Shown piece after piece: positions 19,291-28,994 of a DNA stretch of 61,807 nt (the first letter of the stretch is position 1; every line of letters starts with the position of its first letter). This stretch comes from Helicobacter sp. 10-6591. Its GTDB lineage: Bacteria; Campylobacterota; Campylobacteria; Campylobacterales; Helicobacteraceae. The position numbers and the translations under genes are program-made. The notes beneath the pieces are model-generated. The model was not told where the DNA came from, made no database searches, and saw only the letters and a list, made by a program, of their open reading frames with translations. Where the stretch lies: positions 1-61,807 of the forward strand of contig NZ_NHYK01000009.1 in the NCBI RefSeq assembly GCF_003288805.1. The letters are read 5' to 3'.

Positions 19291-21103
19291 AAAAATAGCC
19301 TTAAAAAGGCTCATACTATCTTTAATACTATTTTCTAGCTTAAACTACGCAAGCGTTGAAATCATCTTGCAAGATGACATACGCTTTAGCAATAAAGAGG
19401 GCGTGGTGAATGCTTTAATCAACCATAATGGCAATATGATTAATGCCTATGGTAATTACAAAGTCAATGGTAATAAAAAAGTGCTTTTTAGCATTGATAG
19501 ACTAAGTAAGGATGGCAGGCCTTATACACTTAAGGCAAAACCTAGCGTGATACGAGAGCTAAAAAGTATAAATACAATCATGCCTAAAGGCTCAAAACTT
19601 TTACTTAAAGGAGAAAATCCTAAAGAATTCAACGAGTTTTTAAATTATGCAAATTCGGGACAAGGCAATACGCAGGGTGGTTCTAAAAATTCTAATTCTA
19701 GCTCAAACAAAAATCTTGGCTCAAATTATGCAAATTCGGGACAAGGTGGCTCACAAGGTTCAAGCGTAGAAAATATTTCACCTAGCACATCATCACAAGT
19801 TCCTTATTTACCCATAACAACACCTAGCAGTGGAGATAGCAATACACAAACAACTTGGAGTGCGCAGTATTGCAAAGCCCCAGAGTTTATGAGTAATAAC
19901 ATAAAGCTTTCAATTGTAGATAAAGATGGCAATTGTGTAGAAAAACTTGCAGTGCGTGATGACACAAAATGCAAATATAGATATGACTTCGTGAATAGCA
20001 AGGCTATCAAACAAACACAATTCTACTATGTAGATAATGAAAACAAAACGCAAAACATAGGCGATTGCATAGATTTGGTAGGAGCAGAATATGAAACACC
20101 ACTCTACAAAGATGATACGCGTTGCTCTTTAGAAGAAACCAACAAAGACTATGGCGGTGGCAAAGGGACATTTTTTGTAACGCAGATTCTTTTTCGCGGG
20201 CTTGATGGACTAATCTATGAGGCAACAGATTGCATAGCTTATGGGAATATCAAAGAAGAAGTTGTGGATTATATAAAAGATGACCAAGCAAGACAAGGAC
20301 AAAGGATTGTTAATCAATACTACATTGACCCCTACACAAATGAGCAGGTTTATATCACCAAAGGTGTGAGGACAAATATTACATTTCCATATGCTGAAAA
20401 ATCTTGCGGTGATTGGGAAATGGATGATGAAAACCTTAGAGGTAAAAAGCGCACTGAAATAAGCTTTTATGATGAAGTGGAATACAAAGAAGTGCCTGTA
20501 ACAAGCTGTGATTTTTCAACGCAAGGAGGTAAGAAAAGTGAGTATGTCGTAAATTATCAGAATCTAAGCTCCACTTATAAAGAAAAGGAATTGAGCAGAA
20601 AGTATGAAACACACCAAATAGGCGAAATCAAAACGCAATACCAACAATACGAATGGCGCACCTGCAAAACTTGTGCGCTAGTAGCAACATGTTGTAATGG
20701 CACAAACAGGAGTCATTGGGTGGTTACATATAATGGTGGCATTACTAATTGGACTACTGCTTATGTGACCAAAGATGTAACTGCCTATAATGTATATTTG
20801 CGTCCAGACGGCACAGAATACAAGAAAAATCTAAACCCTAATGGCGAAATTTTTACAAGAATAGATAGAGAAGTCACTGTTACACAAAATGATTATAACC
20901 TTGAAATGAACTGGCTCTTGTATTATGAGATTAAAGAGAAATTTTATCAAGATAACAACATTTCCACTTCAACCAACTATAACTCTTGGGTTAAAAATAC
21001 CTATAAAGAAAATTATGGATGTCAAACTTGGAATATTGTGAATAACAGCACCTCAGGAACAGCAACTTGCACAAAACGGCTCAATTACATATTGAAAAAA
21101 TAA
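19274..21103 (+). CDS. large secreted Cys-rich protein of the T4SS operon
   Basis: A 609-aa protein with a signal peptide (LILSLILFSSLNYA) after a basic start. Residues about 25-120 form a beta-rich domain. A Ser/Gly/Asn linker follows with an 81-bp-offset repeat of NYANSGQG. The remainder is a long domain with many cysteines (YCKAPEFM, DKDGNCVEKL, TKCKYRYDFV, CKTCALVATCCNGTNRSHW) and many Tyr. No membrane segment follows the signal, so it should be periplasmic, surface or pilus-associated. It overlaps virB10 and precedes virB11. No family is recognised; a surface adhesin or pilus-tip role is only a guess from layout. Confidence 0.65.
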   Translation: MKRILKKIALKRLILSLILFSSLNYASVEIILQDDIRFSNKEGVVNALINHNGNMINAYGNYKVNGNKKVLFSIDRLSKDGRPYTLKAKPSVIRELKSINTIMPKGSKLLLKGENPKEFNEFLNYANSGQGNTQGGSKNSNSSSNKNLGSNYANSGQGGSQGSSVENISPSTSSQVPYLPITTPSSGDSNTQTTWSAQYCKAPEFMSNNIKLSIVDKDGNCVEKLAVRDDTKCKYRYDFVNSKAIKQTQFYYVDNENKTQNIGDCIDLVGAEYETPLYKDDTRCSLEETNKDYGGGKGTFFVTQILFRGLDGLIYEATDCIAYGNIKEEVVDYIKDDQARQGQRIVNQYYIDPYTNEQVYITKGVRTNITFPYAEKSCGDWEMDDENLRGKKRTEISFYDEVEYKEVPVTSCDFSTQGGKKSEYVVNYQNLSSTYKEKELSRKYETHQIGEIKTQYQQYEWRTCKTCALVATCCNGTNRSHWVVTYNGGITNWTTAYVTKDVTAYNVYLRPDGTEYKKNLNPNGEIFTRIDREVTVTQNDYNLEMNWLLYYEIKEKFYQDNNISTSTNYNSWVKNTYKENYGCQTWNIVNNSTSGTATCTKRLNYILKK

Positions 21104-21212
21104 ACACAAAGGAGATTCCATGAAAACAATTACTTAAAAAGCCACACTAATGAGAGGCACAGAATACAAGAAAAATTGACACCAAAATCTTACAACATTT
21201 AAAGGAGACATC

Positions 21213-21470
21213 ATGCAAGAAGAATTAAGACAAAAAGAGTTGGACACACTAGACAATGCAAATCACGCCACTAAGAAGCAAATTAATGGCTTTGTATTTG
21301 AAATATCATCAGAGTTTAAGAATATTGAAAATTCTATCAAGCAAAAGGAAAATGAATTTAAGATTATGACCTTAATCCAAAAAGAAATGAAAGAGCTAAA
21401 TATTCTAAAAAACAAGCTAGAGGCAAAGATTCTAAAGATTAAAAAACTCTACGAGCAAGCCAACTTTTAG
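21213..21470 (+). CDS. small coiled-coil protein
   Basis: An 85-aa, charged, almost wholly helical protein (ELRQKELDTLDNANHATKKQ, ILKNKLEAKILKIKKLYEQA). It has AAAGGAG before the ATG and lies 30 bp before virB11. There is no signal peptide. It is not recognised; a small cytoplasmic T4SS partner is possible. Confidence 0.55.
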   Translation: MQEELRQKELDTLDNANHATKKQINGFVFEISSEFKNIENSIKQKENEFKIMTLIQKEMKELNILKNKLEAKILKIKKLYEQANF

Positions 21471-21499
21471 AATCTAAACCATTAATAAGGGAATAAGTC

Positions 21500-22456
21500 A
21501 TGCGTCATAAATTATTAGAGGTTTTGTTATTAAAGCTTAATCCTTATTTGCAGAGGGATATTAACGAGATTTGCTTTAATCAAGAAAAAGAGCTGTGGTT
21601 GGGTAAAAATGGCGAGTATGAGCGCGTTATTGACGAAGAACTAAACGAGCAATTTTTACTTAATTTTTGCGAGCAATTAGCAACTGCGCGGAATTTGTAT
21701 TTTAATATCGAGATCCCGCATTTGTCATGCTCCATTCCACATTCAAGGTATAGAGTAAATGCACTACATCCAAGTATCACGGCTAATAATGCAATCTCTA
21801 TTAACATAAGAATCCCAAGCGAGCATAAATTTCCATTGGAAAACTTTAAATTAGGCGAGAAATGCACCTTTAGCTATGAAGATATAAAAAATCTTGTGCG
21901 TGACAAGAAAAATATTCTTATCAGCGGTGGCACAGCAAGTGGAAAGACTTCCTTTGCAAATTCTCTTATTGAAGAAATAGGCATTAATGAGCGCATAGTG
22001 AGCGTAGAAGATAGCCCCGAGCTACACATTAAGAATCCTAATAAGGTGCAAATTGTCGTCTCAAAAAACGAAGCAACAAATTACACCTATGAAAAGGCGC
22101 TTAATGACTGCATGCGCATGAGCCCAGATAGATTATTATTAGGCGAGATTGACACGAGAAACACCATGCTTTTTTTGCGCCTCAATAACACAGGACATAG
22201 CGGAAGCATTAGCACTTTGCACGCTAATAGCGTGGAAGATGCCATTTATGCCATCACTATGAACGCTAAATTTAGTGGCGCAAATGATGTTTCCAATGAA
22301 GCAATTGTTGATTACTTCATTGCAGCGATTGATTATGTGATTCAAATTAAGCGCACTAAAGATGGGCGTGTGGTGGATAATGTATTAAATGTGAAAAAAG
22401 ACTTAGCCAATATTTTAAAATCAAGAAGGATCAAAGATGAAAACACCAAACTATAA
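21500..22456 (+). CDS. virB11: VirB11 hexameric traffic ATPase
   Basis: A 318-aa protein with the VirB11/GspE plan. The N-terminal domain contains NEICFNQEKELWLGKNGEYE. Walker A is ISGGTASGKTSF at about residue 141. An Asp box (RIVSVEDSPEL), Walker B-like LLLGEID and the His box SGSISTLHANS follow. VirB11 switches the T4SS between pilus building and DNA transfer. Its last 20 bp overlap the MobC-like gene, and virD4 follows that. Confidence 0.94.
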   Translation: MRHKLLEVLLLKLNPYLQRDINEICFNQEKELWLGKNGEYERVIDEELNEQFLLNFCEQLATARNLYFNIEIPHLSCSIPHSRYRVNALHPSITANNAISINIRIPSEHKFPLENFKLGEKCTFSYEDIKNLVRDKKNILISGGTASGKTSFANSLIEEIGINERIVSVEDSPELHIKNPNKVQIVVSKNEATNYTYEKALNDCMRMSPDRLLLGEIDTRNTMLFLRLNNTGHSGSISTLHANSVEDAIYAITMNAKFSGANDVSNEAIVDYFIAAIDYVIQIKRTKDGRVVDNVLNVKKDLANILKSRRIKDENTKL

Positions 22457-22922
22457 CAATGTGAATTATGAAAATAAAACACTCTCGGGCAAGAGGATGA
22501 ATCTTTTGTTAAGCTCAGAATCTTATAAAATTTTAAAAAAATACCAAGAAAAATACAATGCCACCGCTACAAGTTACATTGAGTATCTTATCACTCATCA
22601 AGATTCCGAGTTTATTAAGGATTGTTTGAACAAGAAGCAAGAATTATCACAAAAGATTTCTCATATTATTAACTTTAATAAGAAATTGTTTCTTGATTTA
22701 AATGCCACCTTTAGCAATATCAACCAAATAGCCTATGCGCTCAATCTTGCTAAGTTACAACAAAACCAAGAGCTGGAAAATCTTATTAATAATGCAGAGT
22801 TTCAGCAAGATGTATTAAAAGCTCTTGGCACTAATAAGGAAGAATTACTGAACCTCCGCACGCTACTTAAACACTTTTTAGAATTGCTTGAAACACACAA
22901 AAAAAGCTACAAAAATCTCTAA
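22437..22922 (+). CDS. mobC: MobC-like relaxosome accessory protein
   Basis: A 161-aa protein with a possible ribbon-helix-helix start (KRMNLLLSSESYKILKKYQE... TATSYIEYLI). The helical part contains NINQIAYALNLAK, which fits the N(I/L)NQIA(R/Y)ALN signature of MobC proteins. MobC-type proteins bind oriT beside the relaxase and help open the strand. The place between virB11 and virD4, far from the relaxase gene, is unusual but keeps it next to the coupling protein. Confidence 0.6.
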   Translation: MKTPNYNNVNYENKTLSGKRMNLLLSSESYKILKKYQEKYNATATSYIEYLITHQDSEFIKDCLNKKQELSQKISHIINFNKKLFLDLNATFSNINQIAYALNLAKLQQNQELENLINNAEFQQDVLKALGTNKEELLNLRTLLKHFLELLETHKKSYKNL

Positions 22923-22934
22923 AGGGGCTATGTT

Positions 22935-25367
22935 ATGGAAGCATTGCAAAATAAAAAACTCTATCCCTTATATTTTTTAATAGCACTTGCGCTAATGCCT
23001 GCAACCTTTTTGTTTTGCTTACACAAGTTTTTTGGAATCAATGATTTTGAAACATTGATAAATTTTGCATGGCTTATTGTGCAAAATGTAGGAGAAAAAC
23101 CCCTTAAACCCCTTGTGTATCTTGCATTTGCAATGTCTTTCTCTCCTCCATTATTTATGTTTTATTTGCTTAAAGACAAAAAGCAACGCGATAGTCATGG
23201 TAAGGCGCGTTGGGCTAATTCACATGATATTCAAAAGACAACCTTTAGTCTTATTAAATTACTTAAAGATGCATTAGAGCTTATTAATCCACTTAACTTT
23301 ACACCTAAGCGTTATTCTAAAGCCTTTAGTAAATTTTTAGACTTTGGACTTACCACTACTACCCCCATGCTTGAGACAAATTTTACAAGAGGTGGCTTTT
23401 TACTTGGAATCTACAAGGATTTATGGCGTAAGCGCAAAGTCTATTATGATGCTCCACTTTCCGCGCTTATTGTTGCACCACCGGGTGCGGGTAAATCTGC
23501 GGCTGTCGCATTACCAAATCTACTAACACTGCCTACAAGTTGCGTGGTGCTTGATATTAAAGGCGAGCTTTGCGATATGACTGCTGGATATAGGCAAAAG
23601 GTTCTTAAAAATGAAATCTATGTATTTAATCCATTAGGCAAGGACAATAACCTACAGTTCAATCCTTTTGACAAAAAAATTGTCTCAAAAATGAATTTTA
23701 ACGAGAAAAAACGCCTTGTCGATGAAATTGCAAATACCATATTTGTAGATGAGCAAGGACAAGACCCGCATTGGATGTCAAAGGCTAAGGAGCTTTTTAC
23801 ATTCTATGCACTCTATGACCTTTGCACCAAAAATCAAAGTGATTTTTTTAGTATTGCAAATGCGCCTATTAAAGATTATAAGCCACTTATACAAAAGGAT
23901 AGTCCTTTTTATGAGAGATTATGGGAGATTGATGAAAAAACAGGCAAAAAAACGCTTATTGCAGATGCTGATCCGCAAAAGCTTTTTTACGAACAATGTG
24001 CTGACCAAAAATATTTAGATATTGCAAACCCGCTTAATTGGGTAGAGGAAAGCTTTGAGCAAATACAAGAAAATCGCGCCAAAGGCATGGAAACTCTTGA
24101 TGAAGTGGTAAGAAACTATGCAAGAGCGTGGAGTATGTCAGCAGAAAATGAGTTTGCTTCCATTAAATCCACTTTTAACCGCATTATGTCAGTATTTACA
24201 AGCTATCAAGTGCGCGATGCTACAAGCTCAATGAGCTTTGAATATGAGGATTTAAGGCGCAGAAACATAACCCTTTATATTAAAATCGCTCAAACTGATA
24301 TTGATACACTAAAATCACTTATCCGCGTGCTTTTGGAATCTATTGCTAAAAATCTTATGACTAGAGAATCTAAAAAGCCAAGCGAGAGAATCTATCTTGT
24401 GTTAGATGAGTTTATTAGATTTGGGAAAATGCCATTCTTACTTGAAATGCCCGCACTTTGCAGAAGTTATGGTGTCGTGCCACTCTATATTACACAATCC
24501 TATGGGCTTATCAAAAAATACTATGGTGAAGATGATTTAAAAAGCATGACGGACACAATAGCATTTCAAATTCTTTTCAAAATGAATGATGCAGATTCTG
24601 CGGAAAATGTTTCAAAGCAAATAGGCAAATACACAAGAGAAAATCGAAGTTATAGCACCAAAGATGGCTCAATGATATTTGGTGGGACAAGTAGCTTTTC
24701 ACTAGAGGGAACAGAGCTTATCACCGCACAAGATATTCTTAATATTCCAAACGATGAGATCATTATACTTGTATCGGGCTTTAAAGCAAAACCTATCAAG
24801 CTAAAGGCGTGCTACTACTACAAAGAAAAAGAGTTTTTAAGTAGGTGCAACTTACCTTATGACCCTACAAATAAGGCATTGCTGCCGCAAAAAACCACTA
24901 TAGATGTAGTAGCGCAAGCTCCACAGGACAAAGTAGAGTCACAAGCTCAAGAATCTACAAACACACAAGAATCTGCAAATGCAGTGATTGCGCCAACGCC
25001 AACTACTGAAACCACCCCGCAAGAAAATCAAGCAGACTTGCGGGCGCAGGCTGAAGCAGATGATGCAAAAGCCCTTTATTTGTTAGAAGAAAGTCAAAAG
25101 TTAGAAGAATCGCTTAAAGACAAGACACAAGAACAAATACAGCAAGAAATAGACAAGCTTTATTCTGTAGATAGAAAAGAATATGTCTATCAAGTTACTG
25201 ACAAAATGATTGATGCAAAGCTTAAAGCCCCGCTTAGCGTAACTGCTCCTATACCAAATAGCACTTTTGTAAATATTCAAAAAGAAACTAAACCGCTTAA
25301 GGATATGGGCTTTGTGTGCAAGTTTAGTGATATGCAAGATTCTGAAACTAGCTTTAAAGATGTGTGA
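22935..25367 (+). CDS. virD4: VirD4 type IV coupling protein
   Basis: An 810-aa protein with two N-terminal membrane helices (YPLYFLIALALMPATFLFC and LAFAMSFSPPLFMFYLL) and the GKARWA motif typical of VirD4/TraG. Walker A is APPGAGKSAA at about residue 181 and Walker B is IYLVLDEFIRFG at about 487. The C-terminal 150 residues are Gln/Ala/Glu-rich and extend beyond the usual length. VirD4 brings the relaxase-DNA complex to the channel. It follows the MobC-like gene by 12 bp. Confidence 0.94.
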   Translation: MEALQNKKLYPLYFLIALALMPATFLFCLHKFFGINDFETLINFAWLIVQNVGEKPLKPLVYLAFAMSFSPPLFMFYLLKDKKQRDSHGKARWANSHDIQKTTFSLIKLLKDALELINPLNFTPKRYSKAFSKFLDFGLTTTTPMLETNFTRGGFLLGIYKDLWRKRKVYYDAPLSALIVAPPGAGKSAAVALPNLLTLPTSCVVLDIKGELCDMTAGYRQKVLKNEIYVFNPLGKDNNLQFNPFDKKIVSKMNFNEKKRLVDEIANTIFVDEQGQDPHWMSKAKELFTFYALYDLCTKNQSDFFSIANAPIKDYKPLIQKDSPFYERLWEIDEKTGKKTLIADADPQKLFYEQCADQKYLDIANPLNWVEESFEQIQENRAKGMETLDEVVRNYARAWSMSAENEFASIKSTFNRIMSVFTSYQVRDATSSMSFEYEDLRRRNITLYIKIAQTDIDTLKSLIRVLLESIAKNLMTRESKKPSERIYLVLDEFIRFGKMPFLLEMPALCRSYGVVPLYITQSYGLIKKYYGEDDLKSMTDTIAFQILFKMNDADSAENVSKQIGKYTRENRSYSTKDGSMIFGGTSSFSLEGTELITAQDILNIPNDEIIILVSGFKAKPIKLKACYYYKEKEFLSRCNLPYDPTNKALLPQKTTIDVVAQAPQDKVESQAQESTNTQESANAVIAPTPTTETTPQENQADLRAQAEADDAKALYLLEESQKLEESLKDKTQEQIQQEIDKLYSVDRKEYVYQVTDKMIDAKLKAPLSVTAPIPNSTFVNIQKETKPLKDMGFVCKFSDMQDSETSFKDV

Positions 25368-25416
25368 AAACAGTGCGCCAATAAACACCAAACAACTCAT
25401 TCTATACAAGGAAGCA

Positions 25417-25575
25417 ATGATGAAGATAGCACCAAAGAATCTAGAGCAAGTTAAAGATTTAAAACAAGCAGAATCTGCATTTAAGGAATATTGCAAAAGA
25501 TTCTACAAAGAGCTTTCAAAAGAAAGACAAACCCAAACAAAGGAGGCAGAAAATGGAAAAAATAAGAGTAATTGA
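25417..25575 (+). CDS. small basic helical protein
   Basis: A 52-aa protein. ATG at 25417 (or 25420) follows AAGGAAGCA. The sequence is rich in Lys and Gln (LKQAESAFKEYCKRFYKELS). An upstream in-frame ATG at 25312 lies inside virD4 without a ribosome site. Not recognised. Confidence 0.45.
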   Translation: MMKIAPKNLEQVKDLKQAESAFKEYCKRFYKELSKERQTQTKEAENGKNKSN

Positions 25576-25837
25576 CACGCAGAATCTAAGATTTTATTTT
25601 GGAGATAAAGCCCTAGAGCTTATCGAGGCGCACACGCCACATATTCAAATCGATAAGTAGCTAGGAATTGACAAGAAAGGTAGAGATATTTATGAGCACG
25701 ACATTCTAAGAGATAAGCATAAGAAAGAATTTATGGTTGGCGAGTCTTTTGGCGGGCGTAAATTAAGCATTCAAGAGCTTAAAAAAACGCTTATTGTAGA
25801 TAATGCTCATGCTAGAGAGCTGGAAAAATTATTTTAA
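25553..25837 (+). pseudogene. YopX-like protein interrupted by an in-frame TAG
   Basis: From ATG 25553 (AGGAGGCAGAAA before it) the frame reads 35 codons, hits TAG at 25658-25660 and then continues open to TAA at 25837. The part after the stop, LGIDKKGRDIYEHDILRD, matches the signature of YopX-type phage/plasmid proteins (GIxDKNGKxIYExDI). The ends fit a single 94-residue protein, so the stop is probably a nonsense mutation. Confidence 0.6.
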
Positions 25838-25855
25838 ATCACAAAGGAGAGCACC

Positions 25856-27715
25856 ATGCCATTAATCATTATAGAATCCCCAAACAAAGTCGCCAAAATT
25901 AAACAAATCACAGGCTTCAATGTAATTGCCACTGCAGGGCATTTTATGGAGCTAAAACAAATTGAAGTCGAAAATGGCTATAACGCAGTGTTTGATTATA
26001 TGGAAAAGAAAAAATCAAGCATTATGCAGGCAATCTCAAAGGCTAAAGGTGAAGTGGTGTATATCGCTTCAGACCCCGATAGAGAAGGCTATGCTATAGG
26101 CTACATGTTTTATCAAAAGATTAAGAATGTCGCCAAAACAATCTATAGAGCAGAATTCCACGAAATCACACCAAGTGGGATTAAGAAAGGACTAGATTCC
26201 GCCAAGCTCTTTGCAGATACAAATTTTAACTATTATCAAGCATTTTTAGGCAGGCGTGTATCCGACCAATTGATAGGATTTATCCTCTCTCCACACCTTA
26301 CAAGAGGCTTACAATTTAATAAAATGCTATCTGCTGGTAGAGTGCAGACACCCGCCCTTTCTCTTATTACAAAACGCGAAGAGGAAATAGAGGCTTTTGA
26401 ATCCCTAAGCGATGAAGAGAAAAAAGAATATGGTGTGCAAGCAATAGCCTGCATAGATTCTAAAAACATAGCCTTTAAGGCAATAGAAAACAACAAAGAG
26501 CTACGCTTTGCAAAGCAAGATGAAGCGTTACAACTTGTTAATAAACTAAAAGGCTTTGATAAGATTCTTGTATCGAGCATTGAAAAGACTACTACAAAGA
26601 CAAATCCACCAAAGCCATTTACCACAAGCAAACTCCTTAAGGTTGCCAGCAAAGAGTTAGGTATTTCTACTCAAAGTGTGCAAAATATCGCCCAAGAACT
26701 CTTTGAAAATGGATTAATTACTTATATCCGAACAGATTCTGAATTTTTAAGTCAAGAGTTTTTACAAGAGGCACAAAGCTTTTTTAGCCCCATTTATCCT
26801 AACACTTATCAATATACAGAGTATAAAGCAGGTAAAAACTCTCAAGCAGAAGCACACGAGGCTATAAGAATCACACATTGTCATAAATTTGAAGAGATAG
26901 AAAGCATTTGTGCTAAGGAAAAATTTAAGGATTTAAACCTTGCTACTAAGCTTTATACAATCATTTTCAAAAATACACTCTTATCCCAAAGTAAGCCCGC
27001 AATCTATGAAAAAATAAGCATGCTAGGAAAAATCAAAATGAGTGATTTTAAGGTGAATTTCAAAAAGATTGTGGATAAGGGCTTTTTAGGTGTGTTTAAT
27101 GATAAAGACGAAGAGAAAGATGACGAGGATATTAGCTTTGCTTCATTCCCTTATAAAGAGGGAGATTCTATCTCGCTAAGTGAGATAACTTTAAAAGAGA
27201 TTAACAAGAATCCACCAAAACGCTATTTAGAGGCAGATTTTATAGAAGTGCTGGAAAAATCAGGTATCGGCAGACCTAGCACTTATGCTACTTACTTGCC
27301 TAAATTGCTAGATAAGGAATATATTCAAATCACACAAGACAAAAGGCGTGAAATTGCGCCTACAAAATTAGGAATCTCAAGTATTAATTTTTTTAAAAAA
27401 GACAAAAACGCATGGTTGTTGGACATAGAATTTACCAAGCAAATGGAGTGCGCGCTTGATGAAATCGAGGATGGCGGAAAAAAATACCTAGATTTTATGA
27501 AAGAGATTCACTCAAAAATGGATTTTTTAGCACTTAAAGCAGAGCCAAAGGAGAAAAAAGAATATCCACCAAGTGAGAAGCAATTAGACTTTTGCAAGAG
27601 TATCGCGCAGACATTAGGAATTGACTTGCCTAAGAATCTAGAAAGAGATTATCGCGTGGCTAAAAAATTTATTGATGAGAATCTGTCAAAAATGCCCAAG
27701 AAAGAAAAGGTTTAA
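25856..27715 (+). CDS. topA: type IA DNA topoisomerase, conjugation-associated
   Basis: A 619-aa protein shorter than chromosomal TopA, lacking the C-terminal zinc fingers. The Toprim domain starts at the N-terminus (PLIIIESPNKVAKIKQITG, ATAGHFMEL, SDPDREGYAIGYMF). The gate motif (MLSAGRVQTPALSLI) and catalytic Tyr in GLITYIRTDS at about residue 289 are present. A late conserved SGIGRPSTYAT follows. ICEHptfs elements of H. pylori also carry a topA copy beside virD4, presumably to manage supercoiling during transfer. AAAGGAGAGCACC precedes the ATG. Confidence 0.93.
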   Translation: MPLIIIESPNKVAKIKQITGFNVIATAGHFMELKQIEVENGYNAVFDYMEKKKSSIMQAISKAKGEVVYIASDPDREGYAIGYMFYQKIKNVAKTIYRAEFHEITPSGIKKGLDSAKLFADTNFNYYQAFLGRRVSDQLIGFILSPHLTRGLQFNKMLSAGRVQTPALSLITKREEEIEAFESLSDEEKKEYGVQAIACIDSKNIAFKAIENNKELRFAKQDEALQLVNKLKGFDKILVSSIEKTTTKTNPPKPFTTSKLLKVASKELGISTQSVQNIAQELFENGLITYIRTDSEFLSQEFLQEAQSFFSPIYPNTYQYTEYKAGKNSQAEAHEAIRITHCHKFEEIESICAKEKFKDLNLATKLYTIIFKNTLLSQSKPAIYEKISMLGKIKMSDFKVNFKKIVDKGFLGVFNDKDEEKDDEDISFASFPYKEGDSISLSEITLKEINKNPPKRYLEADFIEVLEKSGIGRPSTYATYLPKLLDKEYIQITQDKRREIAPTKLGISSINFFKKDKNAWLLDIEFTKQMECALDEIEDGGKKYLDFMKEIHSKMDFLALKAEPKEKKEYPPSEKQLDFCKSIAQTLGIDLPKNLERDYRVAKKFIDENLSKMPKKEKV

Positions 27716-27732
27716 GAATGAAAATACCATAT

Positions 27733-28143
27733 ATGGCAAAAAAATACTAAAGAAACAAGGCACGATAGGAATCCTAATCTTGCTTTGCCTAAAGTGTCAT
27801 CTTTACAATAATTGATAAAGAAAGTATATCTAACACACTAAGTAAAGAAATAAGCGGCAAAGTGATAAAAGTCTATGATGGCGATACTATCACCCTACTA
27901 CACAATAATCAAAATCTCAAAATCAGGCTTTATGGCATAGACACGCCCAAATCCAATCAAAGCTATGATATTGATGTAAATGCTGAACAAGTAAAAAATG
28001 GTTACGCATGGGCGTATAGAAAATATTCCAATGCTTATACACATTTAGAAATCAAAGCAAGGGCAGAAAAAAGAGGCTTATGGAAGCAAAATAATCCTGT
28101 CAAACCAAGTGAATTTAGAAAAAATCAAAAAGAGAAAACATAA
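27733..28143 (+). pseudogene. decayed thermonuclease (SNase) family protein
   Basis: A frame starting near 27862 encodes VIKVYDGDTITLL, IRLYGIDTPKSNQSYDID and then NGYAWAYRKYSNAYTHLEIKARAEKRGLW, all Staphylococcal-nuclease motifs. The section between, which normally carries catalytic Arg and Glu, is missing. Upstream, a signal-peptide-like stretch (KKQGTIGILILLCL) is open in another frame beginning at a poly-A run near 27739. At least one frameshift and one internal deletion are needed to explain this, so the protein is probably inactive. Confidence 0.65.
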
Positions 28144-28165
28144 ACAATTTTGCAAGGAAGCAAAA

Positions 28166-28267
28166 ATGAGAAAACATAATAAATTTATCACTCCAAAAGA
28201 TTTTATCAATCTTGCAAGAAAACAAGATTTTGTAAAAATCCCAAACAAGAAAAAGCAATACTTTTAA
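28166..28267 (+). CDS. 33-aa basic peptide
   Basis: An ATG with AAGGAAGC six bases before it opens 33 codons rich in Lys, Arg and Asn (RKHNKFITPKDFINLARKQ), ending just as the promoter-like block at 28262 begins. Not recognised; it may be chance. Confidence 0.3.
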   Translation: MRKHNKFITPKDFINLARKQDFVKIPNKKKQYF

Positions 28268-28351
28268 GGGATAAAGTGCTGTAAATGGCTGTATTTAGGG
28301 ATTTGTGCGTGTGTGTTTGTCCTATAATGTCGGTAGAAAAATTAAAAGGAG
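28262..28351 (+). promoter_or_regulatory. promoter block, diverged copy A
   Basis: TTTTAAGGGATAAAGTGCTG lies 57 bp before a perfect -10 hexamer TATAAT (28323-28328), and AAAAGGAG follows. The same layout occurs at 32268-32390 and 38306-38428 and, more weakly, before the recombinase gene. Only a six-codon frame follows directly, so the served gene may be the one at 28500. Confidence 0.6.
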
Positions 28352-28499
28352 CAAATTTATAGTGAATATTATAAGTGAATAGGTTTATATATCATTTTGA
28401 AGGAGATTGAGATGAAAACGCTATAAAACATTAAAGCAATGGTTTGAGTAAGCATAAGGCAAAATTTATAGCAATAAAAAAATAAAATGGAGGTATAAA

Positions 28500-28727
28500 A
28501 TGCTTGATGAAATAATGCAAAGAGTTAGAATCCTTACAAATAGGAATCTTGAGAGTTCTGCTCAAAGTGGCAAGAATCTAAAAGATTCCGAACTTTTTGA
28601 GTATGAAGCGTTGGTGCTACCTGATAGCAAGGGCAACTTTGAGGTAACAGCATTCCTAGAAAATGGCAAGTGGCAAGGAAATTTAAAGGCTGAAGATATT
28701 GCTAGCCTTGAGTTTATAGAATCATAA
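28500..28727 (+). CDS. hypothetical 75-aa protein
   Basis: A small acidic protein with a good GGAGGTATAAA ribosome site. It has an N-terminal helix and a beta-rich end (FEYEALVLPDSKGNFEVTAF, ENGKWQGNLKAEDIASLEF). No signal peptide or membrane segment. Not recognised; sits alone between two noncoding stretches. Confidence 0.5.
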   Translation: MLDEIMQRVRILTNRNLESSAQSGKNLKDSELFEYEALVLPDSKGNFEVTAFLENGKWQGNLKAEDIASLEFIES

Positions 28728-28994
28728 AGCAGCGAGCTGTATTTATTTCACTTTAAGTAGTATTTTGCTACAGTGCGGGGTTCTTAGTTTTGCCTTAAGT
28801 AAGGTGAATGCAGTAGGCATATAGGTTTTTATTTTTGGGAAGTGCAGTAGGCTCATTAGTTTTTTATTTTAGCAGATAGTGCGAGAGGCACATTATTAGG
28901 TTTGGCGTGCATCTTGTAAGTTTTTAATTTTGCAAAGATATACGCCTTTTTTTACGCAAGACTAGGAAAACAAACACAACAAAAGGAAAACACA
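28728..28994. other. noncoding stretch with imperfect tandem units
   Basis: This stretch has no open frame with a good start. It holds three or four loosely repeated 30-35-bp units built from a GTGCAGTAGGC-type core followed by a T-rich part (seen near 28770, 28808, 28842 and 28877). It ends in the ribosome site of the outer membrane protein gene. It could be an untranslated leader, a small RNA region or decayed repeats. Confidence 0.35.

Noticed and set aside
27862-28143. An active secreted nuclease
   Set aside because: The middle of the fold with catalytic residues is absent and the signal peptide is in another frame.
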